Notes: generated from the sequence alone by a model not told the origin. A stretch of DNA of 64,000 bases from Rhodococcus tibetensis (GCF_024438035.1 NZ_JANFQF010000008.1:1-64000); one strand, 5' to 3'; shown: positions 1-10,608, counted from the stretch's first letter. Translations and numbers: made by a program.

Positions 1-137
1 ACCCCCGCCTTCTCCAACGCACCCCGGATCGCGATCCCACCCAGATCCGAACCCGAGAAATCCTTCAACGAACCCATCAACCGACCCATCGGCGTACGGG
101 CTCCGGCAACAATCACAGACGTCGTCTTTTCAGGCAC
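1..137 (-). CDS. Acetyl-CoA acetyltransferase (thiolase), N-terminal part
   Basis: Only the first 45 codons lie in the window; the gene runs off the left edge. The reading starts at a GTG (135-137) preceded by GGAGA seven bases upstream. It reads [19 protein letters not shown] near the start and then continues with a [17 protein letters not shown] stretch. This is the usual amino terminus of thiolase-fold acetyl-CoA C-acetyltransferases, which cleave acetoacetyl-CoA or 3-ketoacyl-CoA. The catalytic Cys and His-Cys pair lie outside the window, so degradative versus biosynthetic type cannot be told. It lies downstream of, and co-directional with, the acyl-CoA catabolic operon (63 bases after citE), which fits a last thiolytic step. 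Confidence 0.85.
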   Translation of the reverse strand, partial: MPEKTTSVIVAGARTPMGRLMGSLKDFSGSDLGGIAIRGALEKAG

Positions 138-200
138 TGCAGTTCTCCATTCGTTCGTAAGGCCGTGAGTACTTGATATCCGCCCGGGGTCGAGGAGCAA

Positions 201-1016
201 TCACGGGGTCTTGCCCGATCTCCTCAGGACCGTCTCGGCGTGACGCAGAACCGGCGCGTCCACCATCTTGCCCTCGAATGCGAAAACGCCACGTTGCTCG
301 TCGACGGCGGCAAGAACCCTTGTCGCCCAGTCGACGTCTTCGTCCGATGGCTCGTACGCCTCGCGGATCACCGCGACCTGGCTCGGATGGATGGCGACCT
401 TCACATCGAAACCGACGGCCACGGCGTCGTGCGCCTCGGCGCGAAGACCATCCGAGTCCTTGATGTCGAGGTAGACGGAATCGAGGGCGAGCCGGTGATA
501 TGCCTTGGCTGCCAGCAGTGTCGACGACCGCACCTGGGTGGCGACGTCACGGTAGGTGCCGTCCTCGCGTCGGCTGGAGTTGCCGCCCATTGCCGCCACC
601 AGGTCTTCGGCACCCCACATGACGCCGATCGTGCTCGCCGCCAGGGCGATCTCGCTGACCGCGAGCGCACCGAGCGGCGACTCCACCAGGGCGATCACCT
701 CGCGCGGCGCCAGCGACAACACTTGATCGGCCGTCTCGCACTTGGCCAGCATCAGCCGTGTGTAACGGGTGCCGTCGAGGGCGAGGAGGTCGAGTTCGTG
801 GTCGTCCGTACCGACGGGGTTGACGCGCACCACTGTTCGCTCCGGAACGAGCGGGGTGTCGATCAGTGCGATCCGCGCAGCTTCCTTGTCGGCCTGTGCG
901 ACTCCGTCCTCGAGGTCGAGAATGACGATATCGGCAACTGCCGCCGCTTTCGCGTAGCGCTCCGGGCGGTCGGCCGGGCAGAACAGCCAGGCCGGTCCGG
1001 GCAGTATCCAGCTCAC
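201..1016 (-). CDS. citE: CitE-like CoA-ester lyase (HpcH/HpaI family)
   Basis: A 271-residue TIM-barrel lyase of the CitE/HpcH family. The DLEDGVA motif at residues 34-40 and a later WGAEDL segment are typical of acyl-CoA lyases acting on malyl-, citramalyl- or hydroxymethylglutaryl-type CoA esters with Mg2+. The start is a GTG overlapping the upstream MaoC stop codon (GTGA), so translation is probably coupled. The order citE, MaoC, fadE, accA, accD matches the M. tuberculosis Rv2498c-Rv2502c locus. There the CitE protein is known as a beta-hydroxyacyl-CoA lyase linked to leucine and itaconate breakdown. The same role is inferred here. No citrate lyase alpha or gamma subunit is nearby, which argues against citrate fermentation. 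Confidence 0.85.
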   Translation of the reverse strand: MSWILPGPAWLFCPADRPERYAKAAAVADIVILDLEDGVAQADKEAARIALIDTPLVPERTVVRVNPVGTDDHELDLLALDGTRYTRLMLAKCETADQVLSLAPREVIALVESPLGALAVSEIALAASTIGVMWGAEDLVAAMGGNSSRREDGTYRDVATQVRSSTLLAAKAYHRLALDSVYLDIKDSDGLRAEAHDAVAVGFDVKVAIHPSQVAVIREAYEPSDEDVDWATRVLAAVDEQRGVFAFEGKMVDAPVLRHAETVLRRSGKTP

Positions 1017-1498
1017 GACGGCTTTTTCTGAACGAGGGTTTTGCGCACGGCGAGTGCCACCACGTCACCGTGCTGGTTACGCCCGGTGTGTTCGAGGGTG
1101 ACGATGCCCTCCCCCGGCCGGCTCTTCGATTCCCGCTTGTCGGCGATGCGCGTTTCGGCGTAGAGAGTGTCGCCGTGGAACAGCGGCTTCGGGAAACTGA
1201 TCTCCGAGAAGCCCAGGTTCGCGACGATGGTGCCCTGCGTGAGTTGCGCGACCGACAGCCCGACCAGCGTCGAGAGGGTGAACATCGAGTTGACGAGGCG
1301 CTCACCGAACTGGGTGCCTTCGCTGTAGGCGGCGTCGAGGTGCAGGGCCTGGGTGTTCATCGTCTGCGTCGTGAAGAGCACGTTGTCGGCTTCGGTGACG
1401 GTTCGGCCGGGGCGATGCTCGTAGACGGCTCCGAGTTCGAACTCCTCGAACCACAGTCCACGCTGGACGATCCGGTTCGGCTCTCCGGCTCCGGTCAC
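1013..1498 (-). CDS. MaoC-like hot-dog dehydratase
   Basis: A 161-residue single hot-dog domain protein with the segment NTQALHLDA, similar to the active-site strand of MaoC/R-hydratases, and a C-terminal half ending in [11 protein letters not shown]. Longer upstream reading is possible but runs inside the acyl-CoA dehydrogenase gene. The chosen GTG at 1498 overlaps that gene's TGA as GTGA, like the other junctions in this operon. It corresponds by position to Rv2499c of M. tuberculosis. Probably it hydrates or dehydrates a branched enoyl-CoA intermediate between the carboxylase and the CitE lyase. The substrate is inferred from context only. Confidence 0.8.
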   Translation of the reverse strand: MTGAGEPNRIVQRGLWFEEFELGAVYEHRPGRTVTEADNVLFTTQTMNTQALHLDAAYSEGTQFGERLVNSMFTLSTLVGLSVAQLTQGTIVANLGFSEISFPKPLFHGDTLYAETRIADKRESKSRPGEGIVTLEHTGRNQHGDVVALAVRKTLVQKKPS

Positions 1499-2658
1499 AG
1501 TCCGGCCTCGCGCGCGATGAGCATCAACTGCACCTCGGTGGTGCCCTCGCCGATCTCGAGGATCTTGCTGTCGCGGTAGTGCCGTGCCACTACGTACTCG
1601 TTCATGAAGCCGTAGCCACCGTGGATCTGAGTGGCGTCCCGAGCGTTGTCCATGGCGGCCTCGGACGCGACGAGTTTGGCGATCGCGGCCTGCTTCTTGA
1701 AAGGCTTGCCGGACAGCATCAGTGCGGCGGCGTCGTAGTAGGCGGTACGAGCTGTATGAGCGCGGGCCTCCATCCGCGCGATCTTGAACGCAATGGCCTG
1801 GTTGTGCCCGATGGGCCGCCCGAACGCCTCGCGCTCCTTCGCGTACTTGATCGACTCGTCGACACACCCCTGCGCCGCACCGACACTGAGTGCGGCGATA
1901 GCGATTCGGCCCTCGTCGAGGATGCGAAGGAAGTTCGCGTACCCGCGACCCCGCTCGCCGAGCAGGTTCTCTTCGGGGACGCGGACGTCCGAGAACGTGA
2001 GGGGGTGAGTGTCGGAGGCGTTCCAGCCCACCTTGTTGTACGCCGGTTCGGCGGTGAAACCCGGGGTCGAGGTGGGGACGAGGATCGTGGAGATTTCCTT
2101 CTTCCCGCCGTCCTTCACCCCGGTCACCGCAGTGACGGTGACGAGCTTGGTGATGTCCGTGCCCGAGTTGGTGATGAACTGCTTGTTGCCGTTGATGATC
2201 CACTCGCCGCTGTCGAACTTGGCGGTGGTCTTGGTGCCGCCCGCATCGCTTCCGGCGCCCGGCTCGGTGAGACCGAACGCAGCGAGACTCTTACCGCTGG
2301 TCAACTGCGGCAGCCATTCCTGCTTTTGTGCCTCGTTGCCGAAGCGGTAGATCGGCATCGCACCGAGGGACACACCGGCTTCGAGGGTGATGGCAACGCT
2401 CTGGTCCACCTTGCCCAGCTCCTCGAGGGCGAGGCACAGCGCGAAGTAGTCGCCGCCCATTCCGCCGTACTCCTCGGGGAACGGCAGACCGAACAGCCCC
2501 ATGTCGGCCATTCCCGACACCACCTCGTACGGGAAGGTGTGGTTGGCGTCGTGCTCTGCCGCGACCGGTGCCACCACGTTCTTCGCGAAATCGGCGACGG
2601 TCTTCGCCAGCTGCTGGTACTCGTCGGGAAGCTGGCCGGTGGCCAGGAATTCGGTCAT
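1495..2658 (-). CDS. Acyl-CoA dehydrogenase (FadE19-like)
   Basis: A 387-residue FAD-dependent acyl-CoA dehydrogenase, full length for the family. Visible marks are the [10 protein letters not shown] helix, the [14 protein letters not shown] substrate/FAD loop, the QIHGGYGF motif and a C-terminal EGTTEVQ segment. The Glu of EGTTEVQ sits at the position of the canonical catalytic base, unlike the relocated base of classical isovaleryl-CoA dehydrogenases. Gene order matches fadE19 of mycobacteria, so an isovaleryl- or other branched short-chain acyl-CoA is the likely substrate. Its ATG overlaps the upstream carboxylase stop codon (ATGA), and its stop overlaps the MaoC start. Confidence 0.9.
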   Translation of the reverse strand: MTEFLATGQLPDEYQQLAKTVADFAKNVVAPVAAEHDANHTFPYEVVSGMADMGLFGLPFPEEYGGMGGDYFALCLALEELGKVDQSVAITLEAGVSLGAMPIYRFGNEAQKQEWLPQLTSGKSLAAFGLTEPGAGSDAGGTKTTAKFDSGEWIINGNKQFITNSGTDITKLVTVTAVTGVKDGGKKEISTILVPTSTPGFTAEPAYNKVGWNASDTHPLTFSDVRVPEENLLGERGRGYANFLRILDEGRIAIAALSVGAAQGCVDESIKYAKEREAFGRPIGHNQAIAFKIARMEARAHTARTAYYDAAALMLSGKPFKKQAAIAKLVASEAAMDNARDATQIHGGYGFMNEYVVARHYRDSKILEIGEGTTEVQLMLIAREAGL

Positions 2659-4673
2659 GACGCGTCTTCTTTCATATCGGTGGTGTCGGTGTGCGGGGTG
2701 ACTCGTGCGAGCAGTTGGTCGACCATTACCTGGTCACCGGGTGCGACGAGGATGTCGACGACACCGTCGACCGGTGCGGTCAGCGAGTGCTCCATCTTCA
2801 TCGCCTCGACCACGACCAGCGCCTGCCCGGAGGTGACCTGGGAACCACTCTCGGCTCCGACGGCGATGACGGAACCTGGCATGGGACTGGTGATCTCCGC
2901 CTCTCCGGCATGCACGTCACCCGTGCGGACGCTGAGCTCTTCGACTTCCCGGAGCATCGTCGTGCCCTCGGAGCCGGCAAGCCAGATGTGCCCGTCCGTC
3001 TGCGCGACCCGATATGTTTCCCGTCGCCCGTCGACGACCACGGAGAGCACATTGCCATCGAGCGCCGCCGTCAGGGACAAGGTATCGCCGTCCTCCACCC
3101 GCGCTGTGGCGTCGGCGGGGTGACCCGTGATGCGCACGTGGTCGGTACGCGTCGGCGATGCCAGCCGAATACTGGTGGGCGCGGGAACCCCGACCCGCCA
3201 GCCGCTGGGCACGTCCCACGGATCGGCCTGTGCACGCTCGGGCCAGCGCTGCAACCAGCGGAGGGCGGCCGCGGCGATCAGGGCGGCATCGGTGGCCTCG
3301 GCCGCGGTGAAGTCCTCGAGACGGCGATCGAGCAGACCGGTGTCGAGCCGGCCCGCCACGACGTCGGGATCGGCCAGGAGGAAACGGGCGAACTCGATGT
3401 TGGTCACCACACCCAGCACACCGGTCTCCGCCAGCGCGCGATCCAGCTTCCGCAACGCACCGGCCCGGTCCTCGGCGTGGGCGATGACCTTCGCCAGCAT
3501 CGGGTCGTAGTCGCTGCCCACCACTGTGCCTGCGCGAAGTCCCGAATCGACGCGGATACCCGGGCCCTGCGGTTCGACGACATCGGCGACGAGACCACCG
3601 GTCGGCAGGAAACCCCGGCTGGGATCCTCCGCGTACACGCGCGCTTCGATGGCATGCCCGGTGAGCATGATGTCGCGTTGGGTAAATCCCAGCGGTTCAC
3701 CCGCCGCGACCCGAACCTGCCACTCCACCAGGTCGAACCCCGTCACGAGCTCCGTCACCGGGTGCTCCACCTGAAGCCGCGTGTTCATCTCCATGAAGAA
3801 GAACTCGTCCGGCCTGTCGGCGGAGACGATGAATTCGACCGTTCCGGCCCCCGAGTAGTCGACGCTGCGCGCCGTGTTGCAGGCCGCCTCACCGATGCGG
3901 GCGCGCGTCTGCTCGTCGAGCAGGGGCGAGGGCGCCTCCTCGATGACCTTCTGGTGGCGACGCTGCAGACTGCACTCGCGCTCACCGAGATGTACCACGT
4001 TGCCGTGCTGGTCGGCGAGGATCTGCACCTCGATGTGGCGGGGACGCAACACGAACCGCTCGAGGAAGAGGGTGTCGTCACCGAACGCCGACGCCGCTTC
4101 ACGCCGCGCACTGAGCAGGGCGTCGGCGAGCGCGCCCGGCTCCTCCACCAGGCGCATGCCCTTACCGCCGCCGCCTGCCGAAGGCTTGACGAGGACCGGA
4201 TATCCGATGTCCACGGCGGCCGCGATCAGGTCGTCGTCGGACAGGCCGGGACGGGCGATGCCGGGTACGACGGGCACATCGAACTTCGCGACCGCATTCT
4301 TGGCGGTGATCTTGTCGCCCATCACCTCGATAGCGGCTGCGGACGGGCCGAGGAAGGCGATTCCGGCGTCCGCACAGGCACCAGCGAACTTCGCGTTCTC
4401 CGACAGGAAGCCGTAACCGGGGTGGATCGCTTGGGCTCCCGTGGCCTGCGCGGCGGCGATCACCTTCTCGATCACCAGGTAGCTTTCGCGGGCCGACGCC
4501 GGTCCGAGATGAACCGCGGTATCGGCCTCGCGGACATGCCGCGCGTCCCGGTCCGGATCGCTGTATACCGCGACCGAGCGGATCCCCATGGTCCTCAGCG
4601 TGCGGATCACCCGCACGGCGATCTCGCCGCGGTTGGCGACGAGGACGGTATCTATCCGTGTCATGTCAGTCAT
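2655..4673 (-). CDS. accA1: Acyl-CoA carboxylase biotin-carrying alpha subunit (AccA1-like)
   Basis: A 672-residue fusion of biotin carboxylase and biotin carboxyl carrier domains. The N-terminal [11 protein letters not shown], the glycine-rich ATP-grasp loop [10 protein letters not shown] and [14 protein letters not shown] identify biotin carboxylase. Near the C terminus VEAMKMEHS carries the biotinylated Lys, at about residue 626. A middle region of roughly 120 residues links the two, as in methylcrotonyl- and propionyl-CoA carboxylase alpha chains. It would carboxylate biotin with ATP and bicarbonate for the partner encoded seven bases upstream. M. tuberculosis AccA1-AccD1 acts on 3-methylcrotonyl-CoA, which the operon context supports here. 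An in-frame ATG three codons downstream is an alternative start. Confidence 0.92.
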   Translation of the reverse strand: MTDMTRIDTVLVANRGEIAVRVIRTLRTMGIRSVAVYSDPDRDARHVREADTAVHLGPASARESYLVIEKVIAAAQATGAQAIHPGYGFLSENAKFAGACADAGIAFLGPSAAAIEVMGDKITAKNAVAKFDVPVVPGIARPGLSDDDLIAAAVDIGYPVLVKPSAGGGGKGMRLVEEPGALADALLSARREAASAFGDDTLFLERFVLRPRHIEVQILADQHGNVVHLGERECSLQRRHQKVIEEAPSPLLDEQTRARIGEAACNTARSVDYSGAGTVEFIVSADRPDEFFFMEMNTRLQVEHPVTELVTGFDLVEWQVRVAAGEPLGFTQRDIMLTGHAIEARVYAEDPSRGFLPTGGLVADVVEPQGPGIRVDSGLRAGTVVGSDYDPMLAKVIAHAEDRAGALRKLDRALAETGVLGVVTNIEFARFLLADPDVVAGRLDTGLLDRRLEDFTAAEATDAALIAAAALRWLQRWPERAQADPWDVPSGWRVGVPAPTSIRLASPTRTDHVRITGHPADATARVEDGDTLSLTAALDGNVLSVVVDGRRETYRVAQTDGHIWLAGSEGTTMLREVEELSVRTGDVHAGEAEITSPMPGSVIAVGAESGSQVTSGQALVVVEAMKMEHSLTAPVDGVVDILVAPGDQVMVDQLLARVTPHTDTTDMKEDAS

Positions 4674-4679
4674 GTCCGT

Positions 4680-6269
4680 TCACATCCGGAAAACGCCATA
4701 GGAGACCGGTTCGAGGGGCGCGTTCGCGCACACCGAGAGGGCCAGTCCGAGAACAGTTCTGGTGTCTGCGGGATCGATGATGCCGTCGTCCCACAGACGG
4801 GCAGTCGAGTAGTACGGGTTGCCCTGGGCCTCGTACTGCTCACGGATCGGCGCCTTGAACGCCTCCTCGTCCTCCGCAGACCACGGATTACCGGCCGAGT
4901 CGAGCTGATCACTGCGCACCGTCGACAGCACGGACGCCGCCTGCTCACCACCCATCACGGAAATTCGCGCGTTCGGCCACATCCACAGGAACCGCGGGGA
5001 GTACGCCCGCCCGCACATCGAGTAGTTGCCCGCTCCATAGGATCCGCCGATCACGACAGTCAGTTTGGGAACCCGGGCACACGCCACCGCTGTCACCATC
5101 TTCGCGCCGTGCTTCGCGATGCCCCCCGCCTCGTAGTCGCGCCCGACCATGAAGCCGGCGATGTTCTGCAGGAACAGCAGGGGAACCCGCCGTTTGTCGC
5201 ACAGTTCGATGAAGTGGGCACCCTTCATCGCCGACTCGGCGAACAGCACTCCGTTGTTCGCGACGATGCCGACGGGATGTCCCTCGATGTGCGCGAAGCC
5301 GGTGACGAGCGTCTTGCCGTATTCGGCCTTGAACTCCTGGAAAGCGCCGCCGTCGACGACCCGGGTAATGACCTCGTGAACGTCGTACGGGGTGCGCGGA
5401 TCCGTCGGGACCACGTCGTACAGCTCAGCCTGCGGCGCGGTTGCGGGCGCGGCCGACACCACGTCCCACGGACGGTCTGCGCGCGGACCCAGCGTGGCCA
5501 CGATGTCGCGCACGATCCGCAGCGCGTCCTGATCGTCCTCGGCGAGGTGGTCGGTCACCCCCGACACCTTCGAGTGCAGGTCGCCGCCACCGAGCTCCTC
5601 CGCCGTCACGACCTCACCGGTCGCCGCTTTCACCAGCGGCGGCCCGCCCAGAAAGATCGTGCCCTGGTTCCGGACGATGACGGCCTCGTCGCTCATCGCC
5701 GGCACGTAGGCACCGCCCGCGGTGCAGGAGCCGAGAACCGCCGCGATCTGCGGAATCCCCTGCGCGCTCATCGTCGCCTGGTTGTAGAAGATGCGGCCGA
5801 AGTGCTCGCGGTCGGGAAACACCTCGTCCTGCCGGGGCAGGAACGCGCCACCCGAGTCGACGAGGTAGATGCACGGCAGCTGGTTCTGAAGTGCGATCTC
5901 CTGCGCCCGCAGATGCTTCTTCACCGTCATCGGGTAGTACGTCCCGCCCTTGACCGTGGCGTCGTTGGCCACGATCACGCACTCCCGGCCGGACACCCGG
6001 CCGATGCCCGCGATGACGCCCGCGCCGGGGCATTCGTCGTCGTACAACCCGTTGGCCGCGAGCGGGGCGATCTCGAGGAAAGCACTCCCCGGGTCGAGCA
6101 GGGTGTCGACTCGATCGCGTGGGAGCAACTTGCCCCGGCTCACGTGCCGCTCCCGCGACTTCTCGCTACCTCCCAGAGCCGCGACGGCCAGCTTCGACCG
6201 CAGCTCGTCCACCAACTTGGTGTGCTCTACCCGGTAGCCCTCTCTCGCAGTGGTTCCGCCCAGTGCCAT
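4680..6269 (-). CDS. accD1: Acyl-CoA carboxylase carboxyltransferase beta subunit (AccD1-like)
   Basis: A 529-residue carboxyltransferase with two crotonase-like halves, the full length for the family. Recognisable segments are [45 protein letters not shown] and [16 protein letters not shown], typical of methylcrotonyl-CoA carboxylase beta chains. It transfers the carboxyl group from biotin on the alpha subunit to the acyl-CoA gamma or alpha carbon. The start is supported by AAGGCGG upstream of ATG. It is the first gene of the minus-strand catabolic operon and stands divergent to a TetR regulator across a 115-base promoter region. Confidence 0.92.
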   Translation of the reverse strand: MALGGTTAREGYRVEHTKLVDELRSKLAVAALGGSEKSRERHVSRGKLLPRDRVDTLLDPGSAFLEIAPLAANGLYDDECPGAGVIAGIGRVSGRECVIVANDATVKGGTYYPMTVKKHLRAQEIALQNQLPCIYLVDSGGAFLPRQDEVFPDREHFGRIFYNQATMSAQGIPQIAAVLGSCTAGGAYVPAMSDEAVIVRNQGTIFLGGPPLVKAATGEVVTAEELGGGDLHSKVSGVTDHLAEDDQDALRIVRDIVATLGPRADRPWDVVSAAPATAPQAELYDVVPTDPRTPYDVHEVITRVVDGGAFQEFKAEYGKTLVTGFAHIEGHPVGIVANNGVLFAESAMKGAHFIELCDKRRVPLLFLQNIAGFMVGRDYEAGGIAKHGAKMVTAVACARVPKLTVVIGGSYGAGNYSMCGRAYSPRFLWMWPNARISVMGGEQAASVLSTVRSDQLDSAGNPWSAEDEEAFKAPIREQYEAQGNPYYSTARLWDDGIIDPADTRTVLGLALSVCANAPLEPVSYGVFRM

Positions 6270-6384
6270 ACTGCCGCCTTCTCGTCTTGACGCGCGTGAC
6301 TAGTGAGTTAATACTCGATAACTGAATTTAAGATAACTGTGATTAACTGAGTTGTCCAGACCACATCCCGGAAAGAGCGAGGCG
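6270..6384. promoter_or_regulatory. Divergent promoter region with inverted repeats
   Basis: Between accD1 and the TetR gene lies an unusually AT-rich stretch for this genome. It contains AGTTAAT at 6306-6312 and its exact inverted copy ATTAACT at 6342-6348, with GATAACT and AAGATAACT copies between them. TetR proteins usually bind such palindromes in the shared promoter of a divergent pair, so this is the probable operator controlling both directions. No -10/-35 boxes can be assigned with certainty. Confidence 0.55.
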
Positions 6385-7050
6385 ATGACCACACACCTCG
6401 ACGGCGCCGCCGCGCCGGCCGTGCCCACCGACGGCGCCGCCGCGCCGGCCGTGCCCACCGACGGCGCCGCCGCGCCGATCACGCGCCGCGAGCAGATGAA
6501 GGCGGACCGCCGTCGGCAACTCCTCGACGCCGCTGCCCGCCTGATCGCCGAACGGGGATTTCTGGGCGTCCGGCTCGAAGACCTCGGTTCCGCCGCCGGA
6601 ATCAGCGGCCCCGCCGTCTACCGCCACTTCCCCAACAAGGATGCTGTCCTGGTCGAACTACTCGTCGGCATCAGTACCCGACTCCTCGAAGGCGGTTCGC
6701 TCGTCGCAGCGAAGGCGCCCTCCCCCGAGGCGGCACTCGACGGTCTCGTCGACTTCCATCTCGACTTCGCTCTCGGGGAATCCGAGCTGATTCGCATTCA
6801 GGACCGCGACCTCGAAAGCCTTCCACCGGAGGCACGGCGCGAAGTCCGGCAGAAGCAGCGGCGCTACGTCGAACTGTGGGTGCAGGTGCTACTCCAGGTA
6901 GACGCGTCGCTCGACGAAACGGACGCCCGAACCAAGGCCCACGCGACATTCGGGTTGATCAACTCGACACCCCACAGCGCCGATCCCGCGACGCCCGCGC
7001 GCACCCGGAAGGTTCTGCGCGAAATGGCTCTCACCTGCTTGCGCCCGTAG
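6385..7050 (+). CDS. TetR-family regulator of the acyl-CoA catabolic operon
   Basis: A 221-residue TetR protein. After a low-complexity N-terminal tail, the HTH spans roughly residues 40-85, with LLDAAARLIAERGF, the recognition-helix region GISGPAVYRHF and then PNKDAVLVELL. The C-terminal ligand domain contains FALGESELIRIQDRDL. The start chosen is ATG 6385 after GAGCGAGG; an in-frame reading from 6352 exists but lacks a better ribosome site. Divergent placement to accD1 matches Rv2506 and its mycobacterial neighbours, so it probably represses the leucine-type operon in response to an acyl-CoA. The N-terminal tail is an in-frame repeat (see the repeat entry). Confidence 0.85.
   Translation: MTTHLDGAAAPAVPTDGAAAPAVPTDGAAAPITRREQMKADRRRQLLDAAARLIAERGFLGVRLEDLGSAAGISGPAVYRHFPNKDAVLVELLVGISTRLLEGGSLVAAKAPSPEAALDGLVDFHLDFALGESELIRIQDRDLESLPPEARREVRQKQRRYVELWVQVLLQVDASLDETDARTKAHATFGLINSTPHSADPATPARTRKVLREMALTCLRP
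6400..6477 (+). repeat. 30-bp tandem repeat inside the TetR N-terminus
   Basis: Two identical 30-base units (6400-6429 and 6430-6459) and an 18-base third copy (6460-6477) encode DGAAAPAVPT twice plus DGAAAP. The unit length is a multiple of three, so copy-number change would keep the frame. It lies before the DNA-binding domain. Confidence 0.95.
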
Positions 7051-7075
7051 ACACACAACGCCGTAGACGCACGAA

Positions 7076-7104
7076 AGGGCCCCGCCCGAGTCGGACGGGG
7101 CCCT
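7076..7104. terminator. Terminator hairpin between convergent genes
   Basis: AGGGCCCCGCCC and GGACGGGGCCCT form a 12-base stem with one wobble position and a five-base loop. It sits between the 3' ends of the TetR gene and the GlsB-type gene. There is no strong U-run, so it may act as a bidirectional, actinobacterial-type terminator. Confidence 0.7.
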
Positions 7105-7128
7105 CGTAAAGCTGTACAGCGCTGGAAC

Positions 7129-7398
7129 CTACACCCTCCGCTTGCTGGTCATGGACGTGTACGCCAATGTCAGCACAGCTGCCGCAGCGATACTGATGAT
7201 CCACCGGATCCAATCGATTCCGCCGGTATCACCTTTGTCGCTGATCGCGCCCCACACCCAATAACCAATGAGGGCGCCCGCGATACCGAGGACGATGGTG
7301 ATGAGCCACCCCATCGCCTGCTTTCCTGGGATGACCAGACGCGCCAGCACACCGATGACCGCACCGAAGATGATGGTGCCGATAATTTCTCCAACCAT
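7129..7398 (-). CDS. GlsB/YeaQ/YmgE-type small membrane protein
   Basis: An 89-residue, highly hydrophobic protein with three predicted membrane helices: EIIGTIIFGAVIGVLARLVI, WLITIVLGIAGALIGYWVWG and WIRWIISIAAAAVLTLAY. The GVLARLVIPGKQ and GIAGALIG segments match the transglycosylase-associated/GlsB family of small stress membrane proteins. Biochemical function is unknown in the family; Gram-positive members anchor Asp23-like proteins. It is a single gene with GAGAGG upstream of its ATG, convergent with the TetR gene and probably unrelated to the catabolic genes around it. Confidence 0.8.
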   Translation of the reverse strand: MVGEIIGTIIFGAVIGVLARLVIPGKQAMGWLITIVLGIAGALIGYWVWGAISDKGDTGGIDWIRWIISIAAAAVLTLAYTSMTSKRRV

Positions 7399-7530
7399 TA
7401 CCCTCTCCTCTCCACACGCGAGTGCGAGCGGAAGGTCACCGCTCCTTCGCAGATTAGCCAGTGTGGAAGCGGTTCAACCGTGGTTGCGCAAATCGTTGCC
7501 GAATGGTTCACCTCCAGGCCACGGGGACGC

Positions 7531-9168
7531 CTACGCCCCGCCGATCAGAGCCATCGACTGTTCACGCATCTCCACCTTGCGCACCTTACCGGTCACCGTC
7601 ATGGGGAATGCGTCGACGATGTGCACGTATCGGGGGATCTTGTAGTGGGCCAGCTTGCCCGTGCAGAATGCCCGGACCGCGGCTTCGTCGAGCGGCTCGG
7701 CGCCGTCCCGCATGCGGATCCACACCATCAGTTCCTCGCCGTACTTGGCGTCGGGAACCCCGATCACCTGGGCGTCGAGAATGTCGGGGTGGGTGTACAG
7801 GAACTCCTCGATCTCGCGCGGATAGACGTTCTCCCCTCCCCGGATCACCATGTCCTTGATGCGGCCCGTGATCGCCACGTACCCATCGGCATCCATCACG
7901 CCGATGTCACCGGTGTGCATCCACCGCGCCGCGTCGATGGCCTCCGCTGTCTTCTCCGGGTTGTTCCAATACCCGAGCATCACCGAGTATCCACGGGTAC
8001 AGAGTTCACCCGGCTCTCCCCGGGGAACCGTCAGTCCTGTTGCAGGATCGACGATCTTGACCTCGAGATGGGGTCCCACCCGGCCCACCGTCGACACCCG
8101 CTGGTCGATGGTGTCGTCCGAGCGGGTCTGCAGCGACACCGGTGAGGTCTCGGTCATGCCGTAGCAGATGGACACTTCGGCCATCCCCATCTGCTCGATC
8201 ACCTGCTTCATCACCTCTACCGGGCACGGTGATCCGGCCATGATGCCGGTGCGCAGGCTGGACAGGTCGAACCGGTCGAAGCCCGGATCGGCGAGTTCGG
8301 CGATGAACATCGTCGGCACCCCGTACAACGACGTGCACTTCTCCGCCTCGACCGCGCGCAGGGTGGCCTTCGGATCGAAGGAGGGGCCAGGAATCACCAT
8401 GGCAGCGCCGTGACTGGTGCAGGCCAGATTGCCCATTACCATGCCGAAGCAGTGGTAGAACGGCACGGGAATGCACACCCGGTCGTTCTCGGTGTAGTGA
8501 CACAGTTCGCCGACGAAGAAGCCGTTGTTCAAAATGTTGTGATGGCTGAGTGTGGCACCCTTGGGGAATCCGGTTGTCCCCGAGGTGTACTGGATGTTGA
8601 TCGGGTCGTCCGACGACAACCCTGCCTGCGCAACGGCCAGCCGCGACGGATCGGCCGCGACTGCCGCCGTTCCGTCCGACATCAGCGCGGTCCACTCGGG
8701 ACTACCGAGGAGAACCACCATGTCGAGATCGGGGCACTCCGGGCGCACTTCCTCGATCATGGCCCGGTAATCGGACGTCTTGAACTCGCGAGCCGACACC
8801 AGCAGCCGAATGCCGGCCTGTCCGAGAACATACTTCAGTTCGTGCGCCCGGTAGGCGGGGTTGATGTTGACCAGTACCGCACCGATCTTGGCTGTGGCGT
8901 ACTGGATGAGTGTCCACTCCGGGCAGTTCGGCGCCCAGATACCGACGCGGTCGCCTTTGACGATGCCGCGGGTCAGCAGCGCCGCCGCGAGCGTGTCCAC
9001 ATCCTGCGCCAGTTCGGCGTACGTCCACCGGCGACCCGAGGGCAGATCGACCAGGGCGTCGCGATTCCCGTGCGCGGCCACCGTCCGATCGAAGTTGTCT
9101 CCGATGGTGTCCCCGAGCATCGGGGCGTCTCCGACCCCGGCCGTGTAGCTGGGAAGTGGCGTTGTCAT
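7531..9168 (-). CDS. fadD35: Fatty-acid CoA ligase (FadD35-like)
   Basis: A 545-residue ANL-superfamily enzyme that forms acyl-CoA through an acyl-adenylate. P-loop [18 protein letters not shown], the A5 motif YGMTETSP and WMHTGDIG are present. [15 protein letters not shown] and the C-terminal [15 protein letters not shown] with its catalytic Lys follow. GAGAGG lies nine bases before the ATG. In mycobacteria fadD35 neighbours the accA1/accD1/TetR locus, as here, so a short or branched acid feeding that operon is plausible. Two scoA/scoB CoA-transferase genes that sit in the mycobacterial locus are absent from this stretch. Chain-length preference cannot be read from sequence. Confidence 0.85.
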   Translation of the reverse strand: MTTPLPSYTAGVGDAPMLGDTIGDNFDRTVAAHGNRDALVDLPSGRRWTYAELAQDVDTLAAALLTRGIVKGDRVGIWAPNCPEWTLIQYATAKIGAVLVNINPAYRAHELKYVLGQAGIRLLVSAREFKTSDYRAMIEEVRPECPDLDMVVLLGSPEWTALMSDGTAAVAADPSRLAVAQAGLSSDDPINIQYTSGTTGFPKGATLSHHNILNNGFFVGELCHYTENDRVCIPVPFYHCFGMVMGNLACTSHGAAMVIPGPSFDPKATLRAVEAEKCTSLYGVPTMFIAELADPGFDRFDLSSLRTGIMAGSPCPVEVMKQVIEQMGMAEVSICYGMTETSPVSLQTRSDDTIDQRVSTVGRVGPHLEVKIVDPATGLTVPRGEPGELCTRGYSVMLGYWNNPEKTAEAIDAARWMHTGDIGVMDADGYVAITGRIKDMVIRGGENVYPREIEEFLYTHPDILDAQVIGVPDAKYGEELMVWIRMRDGAEPLDEAAVRAFCTGKLAHYKIPRYVHIVDAFPMTVTGKVRKVEMREQSMALIGGA

Positions 9169-9267
9169 AGCTTTCCTCTCCAGGCGTCCCGGCGGACACC
9201 TACGGAACGGGCAGGCACGAGAGGCCGTTCCGTTGTCGAATTTACTCTCGGTCGACGTGACGCCCAG

Positions 9268-10608
9268 TCAGAGAGCGTCGTCCTTCGTCTCGACGAGCGC
9301 CTTCGTGCACACGAGGCTCACCACGGCGAGCACGGCGAGCATGACGCCGATCGATGCACTTCCGTATGCCGAAGCGAGAGGCGCGGCGATGAGGGGCGGT
9401 ACTGCGCCGCCGAGCACACCCGCGAGGTTGTAGCCGAGCCCTGCCCCGGTGTACCGGTAGCGGGTCTGGAACATTTCGGGGAGCAGCGCACCACAGGGGC
9501 CGTACGCGACTCCGAAAATCGCGAGTGTCACCATCACACCGACCGCGAAGGCTACCGGCGAACCGGTGTCGAGCAGCGGGAACAGTGCGAGCGCCCACAC
9601 CACGGCCAGCGCACACGAGATCATGATGACCCGGCGACGACCGATCCGGTCCGAGTACAGCGCGGACACGATGATGGTGAACCCGAACACCACCGCCGAC
9701 ACGATACCGACGGTCAGGACGAAGGGACGACTGAAACCGAGAGTCGCGGTGCCGTAGCTCGTGAGAAACGCTGTGCCCATGTAGAAGAACGCGAAGAGGG
9801 TCGCGAGCGCACCGGCGGAGAGGAGGATTTCCTTGGTCTGGTAGCGCCACGCATCCATCAGTGGGAGCGTCCGCGGGGCAGCATCGGCTCGATCGGCGTC
9901 CTGCACAGCGCGGAACACCGGGGTCTCCTCGATCGCCAGGCGCATATAGAGACCGATGCCGACCAGGACGGCGCTGAAAAGGAACGGTATCCGCCACCCG
10001 TAGTCCAGGAAGGTGGAGTTGGTGTCACCGAAGACAGCGCCCGTGACCAGGAACGTGGCACTCGAGAGAATGAACGCGACGGCGGGGCCGAGCTGCGGGA
10101 ACATCGCATAGAGTCCGCGTTTGCCGGGTGGGGCGTACTCGGCCGTGAGCAGGGTGGCGCCTGCCCACTCACCGCCGACCGCGAAACCCTGACCGAATCG
10201 CAGGAGCACCAACAGGATCGGTGCCGCGACACCGATTGTGGCGGCGCCGGGAAGCAGTCCGATCAGGAACGTGGAGACGCCCATCAGGATCAAGGTGGAG
10301 ACGAGAGTCTTCTTACGACCGATCCTGTCCCCGTAGTGACCGAAGAGCATGGCTCCCACCGGTCTGGCGACGAAGGCCACCGCGAAGGTCGCGAAGGACG
10401 CGACGGTTCCCGCGGTGGAACCCAGAGCGGGAAAGAACACCTTGGGGAAGACCAGCGCCGCCGCGGTGCCGTAAATGAAGAAGTCGTAGAACTCGATCGT
10501 CGTCCCGATGCCACTGGCAACGGCTACCTTGCGAACGCTGGTGCCGCCCTTGCGCACCGGTGCGGGAGTGTGGGGGACTCCCGCACCGGGTGTGGAGACT
10601 GTGCTCAC
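9268..10608 (-). CDS. MFS transporter of the MHS (metabolite:H+ symporter) family
   Basis: A 446-residue, 12-helix major facilitator. The N-terminal TIEFYDFFIYGTAAA and FARPVG-like loop, the conserved GHYGDRIGRKKTL loop 2-3 motif and LLRFGQGFAVGGEWAGA are hallmarks of the MHS family, which imports organic acids, betaine or proline with protons. GGAGGAATCGA precedes a GTG start. It lies 99 bases upstream of the CoA ligase gene on the same strand, which suggests uptake of the acid that the ligase activates. Substrate cannot be inferred beyond that. Confidence 0.85.
   Translation of the reverse strand: MSTVSTPGAGVPHTPAPVRKGGTSVRKVAVASGIGTTIEFYDFFIYGTAAALVFPKVFFPALGSTAGTVASFATFAVAFVARPVGAMLFGHYGDRIGRKKTLVSTLILMGVSTFLIGLLPGAATIGVAAPILLVLLRFGQGFAVGGEWAGATLLTAEYAPPGKRGLYAMFPQLGPAVAFILSSATFLVTGAVFGDTNSTFLDYGWRIPFLFSAVLVGIGLYMRLAIEETPVFRAVQDADRADAAPRTLPLMDAWRYQTKEILLSAGALATLFAFFYMGTAFLTSYGTATLGFSRPFVLTVGIVSAVVFGFTIIVSALYSDRIGRRRVIMISCALAVVWALALFPLLDTGSPVAFAVGVMVTLAIFGVAYGPCGALLPEMFQTRYRYTGAGLGYNLAGVLGGAVPPLIAAPLASAYGSASIGVMLAVLAVVSLVCTKALVETKDDAL

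Noticed and set aside
2691..6290. A 1199-codon open frame on the plus strand across the carboxylase genes
   Set aside because: It is antisense to accA1 and accD1, whose proteins have complete domains. Its own translation is rich in His, Arg and Asp with no family pattern, as expected from GC-rich mirror frames.
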